Shown piece after piece: positions 11,362-20,952 of a DNA stretch of 64,000 nucleotides. The notes beneath the pieces are model-generated. The model worked only from the letters and a program-made list of their open reading frames with translations, made no database searches and had not been told where the DNA came from. Positions within the stretch are counted from its first letter, which is position 1. Each line of letters opens with the position of its first letter. Source of the stretch: an uncultured Shewanella sp. (GTDB lineage Bacteria; Pseudomonadota; Gammaproteobacteria; Enterobacterales; Shewanellaceae); assembly GCF_947501225.1 (NCBI RefSeq), contig NZ_CANMUW010000001.1, positions 124,001 through 188,000 of the forward strand, in the 5' to 3' direction. The position numbers were made by a program, and so were the translations under genes.

Positions 11362-11427
11362 GATCGCAATCTGAACTGTGGTCGTCTGAGTCAGTTTTGA
11401 AAGTTTGTTTCAGGCTTTAGCATAATT

Positions 11428-11458
11428 AAAACCCCATACGTCAGTTTGGGGTTTTTTT
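11428..11458 (+). terminator. Rho-independent terminator after prfC
   Basis: AAACCCCA and TGGGGTTT separated by about nine bases, ending in a run of seven T. Confidence 0.8.
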
Positions 11459-11512
11459 ATGTCTTATATATGATTATAGCCAGGTACGGAACGGTGATTA
11501 TCGGGAGAACAG

Positions 11513-11716
11513 ATGAACCTTATCGTTAGATTGTGGAACGCTTATACCAACTGGTGTGACCGAATGGGACTCACCCCCGAAAATCGCCGGAGTTGCGCCC
11601 CCAGGCTTAACGAGCCGGAACCAGAGAGCAGGGAGGAGGCAAATCCCCCTACTGCTCAACAGCCTGAAGAGATGGTTGTTGATAGACCTGAGGGGAGGTC
11701 GGGTGTCGATGACTAG
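11513..11716 (+). CDS. Small DUF5363-like protein
   Basis: A 67-residue protein with the conserved-looking N-terminal block WNAYTNWCDRMGLTPENRRS and a variable, acidic/Pro-rich tail. I recognise the WCD-x-MGLTPENRRSC pattern as the short DUF5363 family; this is from memory. Function unknown. GGGAG (11503-11507) precedes the ATG. Its last eight bases overlap the TatD-family gene start (ATGACTAG), so the two are probably translated together. Confidence 0.65.
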   Translation: MNLIVRLWNAYTNWCDRMGLTPENRRSCAPRLNEPEPESREEANPPTAQQPEEMVVDRPEGRSGVDD

Positions 11717-12521
11717 CTCTGCGCAGACTGATGGTGTCGAGCCAACCGGATTAAAAATAATCGACAGTCATGCCCATCTGGACTTTCCTGAGTTCGATAG
11801 CGACCGCGCCGAGTTGTTCGATGCAATGAAGCGTGCCGGCATCGAGTCGGCCATTATTCCCGGGGTATCTCCTGAGCTTTGGGATAGGCAAATCGCCGTC
11901 GCCAAACAGTTCAACTGCCCTTACGCCTTAGGCATCCACCCCTGGTATTGTCAATCTGATTCGCTAACTGTATTTGAAGCTTTGAAATCGAGAGTCGAAA
12001 CTGTCCGTGATGACAAAAATCTGGTCGCCATCGGAGAGTGTGGCCTGGATAAAATACGAAAAACTAACTGGCAGATACAGTTAACTCAGTTCGAACGCCA
12101 ACTTCAACTGGCAAAAGAGCTGGAATTGCCTATTATTTTACATGTTGTTAAAGCTCACAATGAGATGCTCACGCTATTAAAGCAGTATGCTCTGCCTAGA
12201 GGGGGAGTCATTCATGGTTTTTATGGCGGGGCAGAGCTTGCCAATGAGTATATTCGACTGGGTTATAAGCTGGGAATAGGTGGGTTAATTTTGAACGATA
12301 GAGCAAGAAAACTTAAAAATTGCATTGCAAGCATTTCTTTGGATTCTTTTCTTATCGAGACAGATTCTCCCTCAATGGCCCCCGAAAACGCGATTGAAAC
12401 ACGCAATACACCGCTTGTTTTACATTCGATCGTCGAAGAAATAGCGAATTTAAAGAAAAAATCTAATGTTCTTATTTCAGAACATGCTTTTTTAAATACG
12501 CTCCAACTCTTTGACCTTTAG
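11709..12521 (+). CDS. TatD-family metal-dependent hydrolase (YjjV-like)
   Basis: Putative Mg/Zn-dependent deoxyribonuclease/hydrolase with a TIM-barrel fold. Motifs: DSHAHLDFPEF near the N-terminus (metal HxH), GIHPWY, IGECGLD (metal Glu), ILHVVKAHNE, IHGFYGG, and IETDSPSMAPE near the C-terminus (metal Asp). The start is set at ATG 11709, overlapping the preceding small gene by eight bases. An in-frame upstream start at 11556 would add 51 residues unlike the family and overlap the small gene almost wholly. Closest to the YjjV branch by feel; substrate unknown. Confidence 0.88.
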   Translation: MTSSAQTDGVEPTGLKIIDSHAHLDFPEFDSDRAELFDAMKRAGIESAIIPGVSPELWDRQIAVAKQFNCPYALGIHPWYCQSDSLTVFEALKSRVETVRDDKNLVAIGECGLDKIRKTNWQIQLTQFERQLQLAKELELPIILHVVKAHNEMLTLLKQYALPRGGVIHGFYGGAELANEYIRLGYKLGIGGLILNDRARKLKNCIASISLDSFLIETDSPSMAPENAIETRNTPLVLHSIVEEIANLKKKSNVLISEHAFLNTLQLFDL

Positions 12522-12698
12522 TTTATTTTTAAATAAACAGGTGTTGGTCGCATCGGATATTGTTGTTAAATGGCTGAAATTAAAGTTCAAAAATTTGATC
12601 AAAACGACGATTTTCACTACTTGGTCGGGTATAATCGAACTCGAAAAAGGTTGGTTAACAACATAATTAAAAAGTATTAACAAATAGGGTGATGGTTA

Positions 12699-13958
12699 AT
12701 GGATATTTTAATGAGTGTAGTAGGGGTGGTCACCCTACTTGCGATAGCGTTCGGGTTATCGAATAATAAAAAAGCAATTAACATGCGTACCGTTTTCGGT
12801 GCATTAGGAATTCAGGCCGCTTTCGGTGGCTTCGTTCTGTATGTTCCAGTCGGTAAAGATATTCTAAAGGGTGTTTCAGATGGCGTATCTAGCGTTATCA
12901 GTTATGCTCAAAACGGTATCGGTTTCTTGTTCGGTGATTTGGCTAACTTCAAAGTTGGTTTCATTTTCGCCATCAACGTACTTCCAGTCATTGTTTTCTT
13001 CTCTTCTCTTATTGCAGTTCTTTATTACATGGGTGTGATGCAGTGGATTATCCGTATTATCGGTGGTGCACTACAGAAAGCCCTGGGTACTAGCCGCACA
13101 GAGTCAATGTCAGCAACGGCAAACATCTTCGTTGGTCAAACTGAAGCTCCACTAGTTGTACGTCCGTTCATCGCGACTATGACTAACTCAGAGCTGTTTG
13201 CCATCATGGTTGGTGGTCTGGCATCTATCGCAGGTTCAGTAATGGCCGGTTATGCGCAGATGGGTGTACCAATCGAATATCTAGTTGCCGCTTCATTCAT
13301 GGCAGCACCAGGTGGTCTATTAATGGCTAAGCTGATGCACCCTGAAACTGAAGAAGCTAAGAACGAGATGGACGAGCTTCCAGAAGATCCTGATAAGCCA
13401 GCTAACGTTATCGACGCTGCTGCTGCAGGTGCTTCATCTGGTATGCATCTAGCGCTTAACGTTGGTGCAATGCTTCTGGCGTTCGTTGGTTTGATTGCCA
13501 TGATGAACGGCATCATCGGCGGTGTTGGCGGATGGTTCGGTATGGAAAACCTAACTCTGGAATTGATTCTAGGTTACATCTTCATGCCTCTTGCATTCCT
13601 TATCGGTGTACCTTGGAACGAAGCACTGGTTGCTGGTTCATTCATCGGTCAGAAGATTGTTGTTAACGAATTCGTTGCTTACCTGAACTTCGCTCCATAC
13701 ATGAAAGACATCGCTGATGGCGGTATGGTTGTTGCTGAGACAGGTCTTGCTATGACAGATAGAACAAAAGCGATTATCTCTTTTGCTCTGTGTGGCTTCG
13801 CTAACCTATCTTCAATCGCGATTCTTCTCGGTGGTCTGGGTGCTATGGCACCAACTCGTCGCCACGACTTAGCTAAGCTAGGTATGCGTGCAGTAGTTGC
13901 TGGTTCTCTTGCTAACTTGATGAGTGCGACTCTAGCGGGTCTATTCCTGGCTCTATAA
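12699..13958 (+). CDS. nupC: NupC-family concentrative nucleoside transporter
   Basis: Inner-membrane cation-coupled nucleoside importer of the CNT family, 419 residues with many hydrophobic segments. Family motifs: GQTEAPLVVRP (about 146-156), a MTNSELFAIMVGG segment, and GVPWNEALVAGSFIGQK (about 302-318). The C-terminal GFANLSSIAILLGGLG is also typical. It precedes tsx and the deo genes, so it probably supplies their nucleosides. GTGATGG with a weak ribosome-binding site precedes the ATG. Confidence 0.95.
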   Translation: MDILMSVVGVVTLLAIAFGLSNNKKAINMRTVFGALGIQAAFGGFVLYVPVGKDILKGVSDGVSSVISYAQNGIGFLFGDLANFKVGFIFAINVLPVIVFFSSLIAVLYYMGVMQWIIRIIGGALQKALGTSRTESMSATANIFVGQTEAPLVVRPFIATMTNSELFAIMVGGLASIAGSVMAGYAQMGVPIEYLVAASFMAAPGGLLMAKLMHPETEEAKNEMDELPEDPDKPANVIDAAAAGASSGMHLALNVGAMLLAFVGLIAMMNGIIGGVGGWFGMENLTLELILGYIFMPLAFLIGVPWNEALVAGSFIGQKIVVNEFVAYLNFAPYMKDIADGGMVVAETGLAMTDRTKAIISFALCGFANLSSIAILLGGLGAMAPTRRHDLAKLGMRAVVAGSLANLMSATLAGLFLAL

Positions 13959-14007
13959 CATAAATGTTATAAACGTTAGGTAATCCAGGGGGGTGCCCCT
14001 GAACTAT

Positions 14008-14031
14008 GACTCTGCTCAACAGAGCAGAGTC
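14008..14031. terminator. Perfect hairpin after nupC
   Basis: GACTCTGCTC-AACA-GAGCAGAGTC, a perfect 10-base-pair stem about 50 bases past the nupC stop. No clear T-run follows, so termination strength is uncertain. Confidence 0.5.
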
Positions 14032-14107
14032 TAAGTTAACACAGCCATTTTTCAGATTTAAATTTTTAAAACATACAGCTAATTTTTAACAGATTAAAGA
14101 TTAGCTG

Positions 14108-14123
14108 TGTGAGGACAAACACA
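14108..14123. promoter_or_regulatory. Candidate CRP site upstream of tsx
   Basis: TGTGA-GGACAA-ACACA differs from the CRP consensus TGTGA-N6-TCACA at one base. It lies about 225 bases before tsx. Nucleoside genes are commonly CRP-controlled in gammaproteobacteria. The rest of the 376-base nupC-tsx gap is AT-rich and shows nothing else clear besides the tsx promoter. Confidence 0.4.
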
Positions 14124-14239
14124 ATTTCAATTTACGTTTTTGTCTAGAATGCGATACGAAATTGTGTGAAAAAACTAGTAGTAAACAGTTATTTGATTCA
14201 ATGTTAAAACTTAGTGTTCGCAATTTTACATTAATACGG

Positions 14240-14267
14240 TTGTGCTTTGGCACAAAGTGGGTAAAAT
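14240..14267 (+). promoter_or_regulatory. Candidate tsx promoter
   Basis: TTGTGC (14240-14245) and TAAAAT (14262-14267) with a 16-base spacer, about 70 bases before the tsx start. The -35 lies inside a small palindrome TTGTGC-TTTG-GCACAA that could be an operator. Confidence 0.4.
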
Positions 14268-14334
14268 GCGGCACGATAAAAAGAAACGCTGACTCTTTTT
14301 AAAAGAGCGGCACACCATAAAATAAATGGGGTTG

Positions 14335-15180
14335 ATGATGAAAAACGTTAAAACTTTAGCACTAGCAGCAACAGCTGTAGCAGCAATGTCTGCACCAACT
14401 TTCGCTGCTGACCGTGGTGACGATATCCGCGCTGGCGACTACGCTTGGATGCAGTTCAACGCTATGTACGCGTTCAACGAACTTCCACGCTCTGACGCTG
14501 ATGACGGCGGACACGATTACCTGGAAATGGAATTCGGCGGTCGCGCTGGTGTTGTTGACCTATACGGTTATGTTGATGTATTCAACCTTGCATCTGGTGA
14601 TTCAGGCGATAAGGCTGAAGGCACTGGCAAGAGCAAGATGTTCATGAAGTTTGCTCCACGCTTCTCTATCGATGCTATTACTGGTTGGGACCTTTCAGCT
14701 GGTCCAATCCAGGAAGTTTACTTCTCTACTCTATTCAACTGGGGTGGCGGTGTAATCGGTGAAGATGTAAACGCATCTTTCTGGGGTATCGGTGCTGACG
14801 TTATGGTTCCATGGTTAGGTAAAACTGGCATGAACCTATACGGTCACTATGACATGAACCGTAAAGATTGGAACGGTTATCAGTTCTCTATGAACTGGTT
14901 CAAGCCTTTCTACTTCCTGGAGAACGGCAGCTTCGTTTCTTTCCAGGGTTATGTTGATTACCAGTTCGGTGGTGACACTGATTGGGGTAACGAGTTCGTA
15001 CCTATGTCTTCAAGCGGTGGCGCTGCATACTTCGGTGTTCACTGGCACTCAGACAACTACGCACTGGGTTATGGCCTGAAAGGCTACCAGGACGTTTACC
15101 TTCTTGAAGATGGTGCTGGTATCGTAGGTCTTGAAACTACTGGTTTCGCACACTACCTGACTGCTACTTACAAGTTCTAA
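14335..15180 (+). CDS. tsx: Tsx/OmpK-type nucleoside-specific outer-membrane channel
   Basis: Beta-barrel porin for nucleosides, about 281 residues. A cleavable signal peptide (MKNVKTLALAATAVAAMSAPTFAA) is followed by alternating aromatic beta strands such as YAWMQFNAMYAFNELPRS and DYLEMEFGGRAGVVDLYGY. The chain ends in Phe (ATYKF), the BAM recognition feature. Start: ATG at 14326, 14335 and 14338 are in frame. GGGG at 14328-14331 favours 14335/14338. Placement between nupC and deoC pairs outer- and inner-membrane nucleoside import with catabolism. Confidence 0.92.
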   Translation: MMKNVKTLALAATAVAAMSAPTFAADRGDDIRAGDYAWMQFNAMYAFNELPRSDADDGGHDYLEMEFGGRAGVVDLYGYVDVFNLASGDSGDKAEGTGKSKMFMKFAPRFSIDAITGWDLSAGPIQEVYFSTLFNWGGGVIGEDVNASFWGIGADVMVPWLGKTGMNLYGHYDMNRKDWNGYQFSMNWFKPFYFLENGSFVSFQGYVDYQFGGDTDWGNEFVPMSSSGGAAYFGVHWHSDNYALGYGLKGYQDVYLLEDGAGIVGLETTGFAHYLTATYKF

Positions 15181-15236
15181 GACCTGCTCTCAGAGTATAG
15201 TCCTAGACTCTCTTCTTAGAGGTGAGTAAGCATCTG

Positions 15237-15263
15237 TTAGAGCCGTGCAATGCACGGCTCTAA
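15237..15263 (+). terminator. Terminator after tsx
   Basis: TTAGAGCCGTG-CAATG-CACGGCTCTAA, an 11-base-pair stem followed by ATTTAATTTTT, about 55 bases past the tsx stop. Confidence 0.75.
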
Positions 15264-15631
15264 ATTTAATTTTTACTTAAGCATGAACTATATTTACTTA
15301 GTCTGTTTAATTAAAAATTTACCTAAAATAAAGATAAAGTTTTACGCGCTAAAATGGACTTTTCGCGGAAAGGCAGAAACAACGCATTTCAGTTTCCCTT
15401 CCCGGTCTTCATGGATTCAAGTCGTGACCTAGTGTCAGGATTGCTGTTACTGAGAACCCTACCTCAATGTCAGCACTGAATACCTGAATTAACAGATATC
15501 ACCGCTGGTGTTATCTAAGGCGACGCCCGAAGGCCCGGCCATAACAATAATCAAAAAAATGCCACCTCCAGGCACGCCTACGTAGATTTCTATTTCATTT
15601 TATTATTTGAATTACGTTTCGGAGAGCTATT
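15264..15631. other. tsx-deoC intergenic region with an imperfect palindrome
   Basis: A 370-base gap. The only structure I can support is a near-palindrome at 15494-15516, AGATA-T-CACC-GCT-GGTG-T-TATCT (11-base arms with one T-T mismatch), about 115 bases before deoC. It could be a repressor operator or an RNA hairpin. Short frames here lack coding character. Confidence 0.35.
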
Positions 15632-16405
15632 ATGAGCGATTTAAAAAAAGCAGCACAAAAAGCCATTGAATTGATGGATCTTACCACCCTGAACGATGAT
15701 GATACCGATCAGAAGGTGATTGAGCTTTGTCACAAGGCTAAGACTCCTGCCGGCAACACTGCTGCAATCTGTATCTACCCTCGCTTCATTCCAATCGCAC
15801 GCAAGACACTGAATGAGATGGGTTGCGAAAGCATCCGCATCGCGACAGTAACAAACTTCCCCCACGGTAACGATGATATCGCTATCGCGGTTCTTGAGAC
15901 TCGTGCCGCAGTCGCTTACGGCGCAGATGAGGTCGATGTTGTTTTCCCATACCGTGCACTGATGGCTGGCAACGAAACTGTTGGTTTTGAGCTGGTTAAG
16001 GCATGTAAAGAAGCTTGTGGTGAAGATGTACTGCTTAAGGTGATCATCGAGTCTGGTGTACTGCAAGACCCTGCCCTTATCCGTAAGGCTTCAGAGTTGT
16101 CTATCGATGCCGGTGCCGATTTCATCAAGACTTCGACAGGTAAGGTACCTGTCAATGCAACTATCGAAGCTGCTGAGATCATGATGACAGTTATCAGTGA
16201 AAAGAACACTAAGGTTGGCTTCAAGCCTGCCGGTGGCGTTCGTGATGCCGCTGCTGCCGATGAGTTCTTAGGCCTTGCTGCCCGTCTTCTTGGAGACGAC
16301 TGGGCTACACCAAATACCTTCCGTTTCGGCGCTTCAAGCCTGCTGGTTAACCTTCTGCATACACTGGAACTGGGTGAAGCACCTAAGGGCCCTCAAGGTT
16401 ACTAA
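15632..16405 (+). CDS. deoC: Deoxyribose-phosphate aldolase
   Basis: Class I aldolase that splits 2-deoxyribose 5-phosphate into acetaldehyde and glyceraldehyde 3-phosphate. 257 residues, as in E. coli. Schiff-base lysine in [11 protein letters not shown] (about 163-173), with LLKVIIESG and [10 protein letters not shown] also present. GGAGAG precedes the ATG. First gene of the deoC-A-B-D series. Confidence 0.98.
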   Translation: MSDLKKAAQKAIELMDLTTLNDDDTDQKVIELCHKAKTPAGNTAAICIYPRFIPIARKTLNEMGCESIRIATVTNFPHGNDDIAIAVLETRAAVAYGADEVDVVFPYRALMAGNETVGFELVKACKEACGEDVLLKVIIESGVLQDPALIRKASELSIDAGADFIKTSTGKVPVNATIEAAEIMMTVISEKNTKVGFKPAGGVRDAAAADEFLGLAARLLGDDWATPNTFRFGASSLLVNLLHTLELGEAPKGPQGY

Positions 16406-16412
16406 ACAGTGA

Positions 16413-16451
16413 AGCCCTGTTTTTATATTGGAAAATAGGGCTATCTTTTTT
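16413..16451 (+). terminator. Hairpin with T-run between deoC and deoA
   Basis: AGCCCT-g-TTTT pairs with AAAA-t-AGGGCT, followed by a run of T, in the 180-base deoC-deoA gap. Likely a full or partial terminator, so deoA-deoB may also have a promoter in this gap (not identified). Confidence 0.55.
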
Positions 16452-16588
16452 AGTTAAGTGTGATCTAAATCTATTTGGAAACATCAAAACTTGGTTAATA
16501 TGATTTGTAATTAAATTACGCTTTTGGTGTTTCATTAAAGAGAATGTAACTAATTGATGAAAACTAGTTACACTCTGGAGGCAGTACC

Positions 16589-17920
16589 ATGTTCCTAGCT
16601 CAAGAGATTATTCGTAAGAAGCGCAATGCCGAGGCGTTGTCTAAAGAAGAGATTCAATTTTTCGTAAAGGGTATTACCGATAACACGGTTTCAGAGGGGC
16701 AAATTGCTGCTCTGGGTATGGCGGTGTATTTTAACGATATGAACATGGATGAGCGCATTGCGTTAACTACGTCCATGCGTGATTCCGGCACAGTTCTGGA
16801 CTGGAAATCACTGGACCTTGACGGTCCTATCATCGATAAGCACAGCACTGGTGGTGTCGGTGATGTTATCAGCTTAATGCTTGGCCCTATGGCTGCTGCA
16901 TGTGGCGGATATGTTCCTATGATCTCCGGACGTGGCCTTGGCCATACCGGTGGTACACTAGATAAGTTTGATGCAATTCCGGGTTACCAAACCGAGCCCG
17001 ATAGTGATCTGTTCAGAAAGGTTGTTAAAGAAGCCGGTGTAGCCATTATTGGTCAAACAGGCGACCTGGTTCCAGCCGATAAGCGTTTCTACTCCATTCG
17101 CGATAATACCGCGACAGTCGAGTCTATCTCACTCATTACCGCTTCAATTCTCTCTAAGAAACTGGCTGCCGGCCTGGATGCTCTAGCTATGGACGTTAAA
17201 GTCGGTAGTGGCGCATTTATGCCTACCTATGAAGCATCGGAAGAGCTGGCTCGCAGTATCACAGCCGTAGCTAACGGTGCCGGAACTAAGACTACAGCTT
17301 TGCTTACCGATATGAACCAGGTTCTGGCTTCATGTGCAGGTAACGCTGTCGAAGTGAAAGAAGCAGTTGACTTCTTAACCGGCGCATACCGTAATCCACG
17401 CCTCTATGAGGTGACCATGGGCTTGTGTGCAGAGATGCTACAGTTAGGTGGCATCGCTTCCAGTGAAGCCGATGCGAGAGAGAAGCTTAATCGCGTTCTG
17501 GATAACGGTAAGGCGGCTGAGATCTTCGGCCGTATGATCTCCGGTCTTGGCGGGCCTGCTGACTTCATCGAAAATCCAGGCCTGTACCTGCCGGAGTCTA
17601 AGATCATTCGTCCTGTGTATGCCGATCAAACCGGTTATGCTTCAGCGATGGATACGCGTGAACTTGGCCTTGCGGTTGTTACCTTAGGTGGTGGCCGTCG
17701 TAAGCCTGGTGACGCACTCGATTACAGTGTCGGTCTGACTAAGGTTTGTGCTTTAGGTGATGAGATCACTGCCGATAAGCCAATCGCCTTCATTCATGCG
17801 CAAACTGAAAATGCGTTTGCTGAAGCGGAAGCCGCTGTCAAGAAAGCCATACATGTAGGCGACACGAAACCAGAGAAGACCCCTGAGATATATCGTTATA
17901 TCCGTGAGTCGGATCTGTAA
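16589..17920 (+). CDS. deoA: Thymidine phosphorylase
   Basis: Phosphorolysis of thymidine to thymine and deoxyribose 1-phosphate. 443 residues. The signature around the active site is intact: KHSTGGVGD (about 84-92) and [14 protein letters not shown] (about 113-126). TGGAGG (about 16575-16580) is the ribosome-binding site. deoB follows after 13 bases. Confidence 0.98.
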   Translation: MFLAQEIIRKKRNAEALSKEEIQFFVKGITDNTVSEGQIAALGMAVYFNDMNMDERIALTTSMRDSGTVLDWKSLDLDGPIIDKHSTGGVGDVISLMLGPMAAACGGYVPMISGRGLGHTGGTLDKFDAIPGYQTEPDSDLFRKVVKEAGVAIIGQTGDLVPADKRFYSIRDNTATVESISLITASILSKKLAAGLDALAMDVKVGSGAFMPTYEASEELARSITAVANGAGTKTTALLTDMNQVLASCAGNAVEVKEAVDFLTGAYRNPRLYEVTMGLCAEMLQLGGIASSEADAREKLNRVLDNGKAAEIFGRMISGLGGPADFIENPGLYLPESKIIRPVYADQTGYASAMDTRELGLAVVTLGGGRRKPGDALDYSVGLTKVCALGDEITADKPIAFIHAQTENAFAEAEAAVKKAIHVGDTKPEKTPEIYRYIRESDL

Positions 17921-17933
17921 CGGAGCATTTAGT

Positions 17934-19151
17934 ATGAAACGTACATTTATTATGATGTTGGACTCGTTTGGTATCGGCGCGGCAGCAGATGCTGAAGCGT
18001 TCGGTGATGCCGGGTCTGATACTTTCGGTAATATCGCAAAAGCGTGTGCCGAAGGAAAAGCAAACGAAGGCCGTGAAGGCCCGTTGAAACTGCCTAACCT
18101 TGCACGTCTGGGTCTCGCTCAGGCATCTAAGGAGAGCACGGGGCAGCTTCCTGCCGGTTTCAGTGATGACGTAGAGATCATCGGTGCCTATGGCCATGCT
18201 GATGAACTCAGCACAGGTAAAGATACGCCGAGTGGACACTGGGAACTCGCCGGTGTGCCTGTGCTATATGAGTGGGGCTACTTCAGCGACCATACTAACT
18301 CTTTCCCGAAAGAGCTGACCGATAAGATTCTGGCCAGAGCCGGCTTGTCTGGCTACTTAGGTAACTGTCACGCATCTGGTACGGCGATCCTGGAAGAGCT
18401 CGGTAACGAGCATATGACCAGTGGCTTGCCAATCTTCTACACCTCTGCCGACTCGGTTTTCCAGGTGGCGTGTCATGAAGAGACCTTTGGTTTAGAGAAC
18501 CTTTACACCTTGTGTCAGATCGTTCGTGAAGAGCTTGAGCCATATAATATCGGTCGCGTTATCGCCCGTCCTTTCGTTGGTACTGGTCCAAGCGACTTTG
18601 CCCGTACGGGTAACAGACGCGACTATGCAGTTGAGCCGCCATCGAAGACGGTACTGGAAAAGCTTAAAGATGCCGGTGGTGAAGTGGTGAGTGTCGGTAA
18701 GATTGCCGATATCTATGCCCATTGCGGTATCACTAAGAAGGTTAAGGCCTCGGGTCTGGAAGCACTGTTCGATGCGACAGTTGAGGAGCTGAAGGTAGCG
18801 GGTGATAACACAATAGTGTTTACCAACTTCGTTGACTTCGATTCTCACTTCGGTCACAGACGTGATGTTGCCGGTTATGCCAGAAGTCTTGAGTATTTCG
18901 ATTCTCGTCTGCCTGAGCTGATGGAATTGATGGGCGAAGATGATCTGCTACTGCTGACTGCCGACCACGGTTGTGATCCAACCTGGCCTGGCACAGACCA
19001 TACACGTGAACGTGTGCCGGTATTGGCATATGGTGCAGGGCTGGAGGCCGGCTCTTTAGGCCGCCGCAAGAGCTTTGCCGATATGGGTCAATCCATAGCA
19101 AGTTACTTTAAGCTTGAGCCTATGGAATATGGCGAGACATTTATTAAGTAA
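17934..19151 (+). CDS. deoB: Phosphopentomutase
   Basis: Mn-dependent mutase interconverting (deoxy)ribose 1- and 5-phosphate, 405 residues. Metal-site motifs: [13 protein letters not shown] at the N-terminus, and [17 protein letters not shown] near the C-terminus. The start is ATG 17934 after CGGAGCA, giving [15 protein letters not shown] as in E. coli DeoB. An upstream in-frame start at 17904 would overlap deoA and has no support. Confidence 0.98.
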   Translation: MKRTFIMMLDSFGIGAAADAEAFGDAGSDTFGNIAKACAEGKANEGREGPLKLPNLARLGLAQASKESTGQLPAGFSDDVEIIGAYGHADELSTGKDTPSGHWELAGVPVLYEWGYFSDHTNSFPKELTDKILARAGLSGYLGNCHASGTAILEELGNEHMTSGLPIFYTSADSVFQVACHEETFGLENLYTLCQIVREELEPYNIGRVIARPFVGTGPSDFARTGNRRDYAVEPPSKTVLEKLKDAGGEVVSVGKIADIYAHCGITKKVKASGLEALFDATVEELKVAGDNTIVFTNFVDFDSHFGHRRDVAGYARSLEYFDSRLPELMELMGEDDLLLLTADHGCDPTWPGTDHTRERVPVLAYGAGLEAGSLGRRKSFADMGQSIASYFKLEPMEYGETFIK

Positions 19152-19301
19152 AGGTTAATAGCGATAGGTTAAACTCCTGTCGCTTGTTTTAATTTTACAA
19201 ATTACAAGTTTTGGCGGTTAGATGATGGCCGCCATATACAAAGGTTTAGGTCTGCTTATCTTGAGTAAGGCCTAAGTTTCATTATATAAGGGGTTATATA
19301 G

Positions 19302-20012
19302 ATGGCTACACCACATATTAACGCACCAGAAGGCGCATTCGCTGATACAGTGCTATTTCCAGGCGATCCACTGCGTGCTAAGTACATTGCCGAGACTTTC
19401 CTTGAGAACGTTGAGAAAGTTACCGATGTTCGTAACATGTTTGGTTACACCGGTACTTATAAAGGGACTCGTATCTCAGTAATGGGTTCTGGCATGGGTA
19501 TTCCTTCATGCTCTATCTACGCGACTGAGTTGATTAAAGACTACGGCGTTAAGAACCTTATCCGTGTTGGTACTTGTGGTGCGGTTAGCACTGACGTTAA
19601 AGTTCGTGACGTTCTAATCGGAATGGGTGCTTGTACCGATTCTCAAGTGAACCGTCTGCGTTTTAAGGGTCAGGACTTCGCTGCTATCGCTGACTACGGT
19701 CTGTTAAGCGCCGTTGTTAAAGCTGCAGAAGCTAAAGGCACTAAGTTCCGCGTTGGTAACGTTTTCTCTGCCGATCTTTTCTACACACCGGATCCAGAAA
19801 TGTTCGACGTAATGGAAAAGATGGACATCTTAGGTGTCGAGATGGAAGCTGCCGGTCTATACGGTGTTGCTGCCGAGTTTGGTGCTAAAGCTCTGTGTGT
19901 TTGTACTGTATCTGATCACATCCGTACAGGTGAAAAGACCTCTTCTGATGAGCGTCAAACTACCTTCAACGAGATGATCGAAATGACACTGGAAGCTGCG
20001 GTTACTCTGTAA
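19302..20012 (+). CDS. deoD: Purine-nucleoside phosphorylase
   Basis: Hexameric phosphorylase releasing purine base from (deoxy)ribonucleosides, 236 residues. Motifs: [13 protein letters not shown] (phosphate site), [23 protein letters not shown] (substrate Glu) and CTVSDHI. AAGGGG eight bases before the ATG. The 150-base gap from deoB holds no obvious terminator. Confidence 0.98.
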   Translation: MATPHINAPEGAFADTVLFPGDPLRAKYIAETFLENVEKVTDVRNMFGYTGTYKGTRISVMGSGMGIPSCSIYATELIKDYGVKNLIRVGTCGAVSTDVKVRDVLIGMGACTDSQVNRLRFKGQDFAAIADYGLLSAVVKAAEAKGTKFRVGNVFSADLFYTPDPEMFDVMEKMDILGVEMEAAGLYGVAAEFGAKALCVCTVSDHIRTGEKTSSDERQTTFNEMIEMTLEAAVTL

Positions 20013-20080
20013 TCCGCTTGCGTCTGTTATCGCTCTTCTCCGTTGCTGTTCGTGCGTGGGGATAAGCAGATATAAATATA

Positions 20081-20106
20081 AAAGGGCTCTTATGAGCCCT
20101 TTTTTG
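20081..20106 (+). terminator. Terminator after deoD
   Basis: AAAGGGCTC-TTAT-GAGCCCTTTTTT, 68 bases after the deoD stop, between convergent genes. Confidence 0.85.
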
Positions 20107-20146
20107 TTACTTGCCGCTACTGAACCTGTTGGTAATAATCACCGCT

Positions 20147-20875
20147 CTATTCAGTTTTTTCAGTCTGTACTCCATTGAGCCTTTCTTGCTCTGTCTTCCT
20201 CTTCTGACTCTTTTCCAGAGCCTTTTTAAGCTTCTCCTGCTCTCTTTTTCTTAATTTTCCAGGCTTCTGTCTCAGCTTTACCCGTGTCTTACGGCGGTCA
20301 AAATCGGCTCTCTTGAAAGAGAGTGAGCGGGATAGCAGCATGCCTATCAGGCCAGCGATGATCAACATCATCTGTTGCTGCTCCATGTTGATCTGGTGAG
20401 CCTCTTTAATCTCGTTAAAGAATAATCTGGGCTCTAACCTGACCTCGATAAAGCCCAGGTTTTTATCATCTTGAGTCACTGCTTCTACATAAGGGGGGTA
20501 GCGCTCAAGGAGTTTATTGAGTTCCTCTGAATCAGGTTCAAGCTCCTCATCTGTGACACTCTGCGCGAATGAGAGCCTCTGGCCATCTTCACTGAAGATG
20601 CTGGCCGACATCACCTTAGGGTCTTCAACGAGGGCACTGGCGAGCCACTGCAACTGTTCATCATTTTGTAGCAGCAGGGCCGGTGCGGCGCCATATGCCG
20701 TTTGTTGCACCAGTAATCTTGCCATCTTTTGCGTTTGGGACTTTAGAAGCTGTTGTCCTTGTAGTAGGCTAGTTTCCCATAGCTGAATTAGACCCACTGT
20801 TAAGGTCAGCGCTATGGCAATCTGCAGTAGCCTGCTAATTCTATGGGTCTTTTTCAGTCCTTTTAGAAAAAACAC
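20147..20875 (-). CDS. YtjB/AhpA-like inner-membrane protein
   Basis: A 242-residue membrane protein with an N-terminal transmembrane segment (about 17-33), a periplasmic region of about 130 residues (QQTAYGAAPALLLQNDEQLQWLA), a second hydrophobic segment (about 169-183), and a very basic/charged Lys-Arg-Glu-rich cytoplasmic tail. Shape and position divergent to serB match E. coli YtjB (formerly Smp), next to serB-radA. Function unclear. The last 60 residues look like a low-complexity charged helix. Confidence 0.7.
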   Translation of the reverse strand: MFFLKGLKKTHRISRLLQIAIALTLTVGLIQLWETSLLQGQQLLKSQTQKMARLLVQQTAYGAAPALLLQNDEQLQWLASALVEDPKVMSASIFSEDGQRLSFAQSVTDEELEPDSEELNKLLERYPPYVEAVTQDDKNLGFIEVRLEPRLFFNEIKEAHQINMEQQQMMLIIAGLIGMLLSRSLSFKRADFDRRKTRVKLRQKPGKLRKREQEKLKKALEKSQKRKTEQERLNGVQTEKTE

Positions 20876-20952
20876 TTTATACCTGAATCTGTTTGGGTTT
20901 ACCTAATCATAATTGATTATGGTCCTACCCGGTAGTTGGAGATGCGTTACGA

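Noticed and set aside
15250..15432. 60-codon frame after tsx
   Set aside because: Begins inside the tsx terminator and has random-looking composition.
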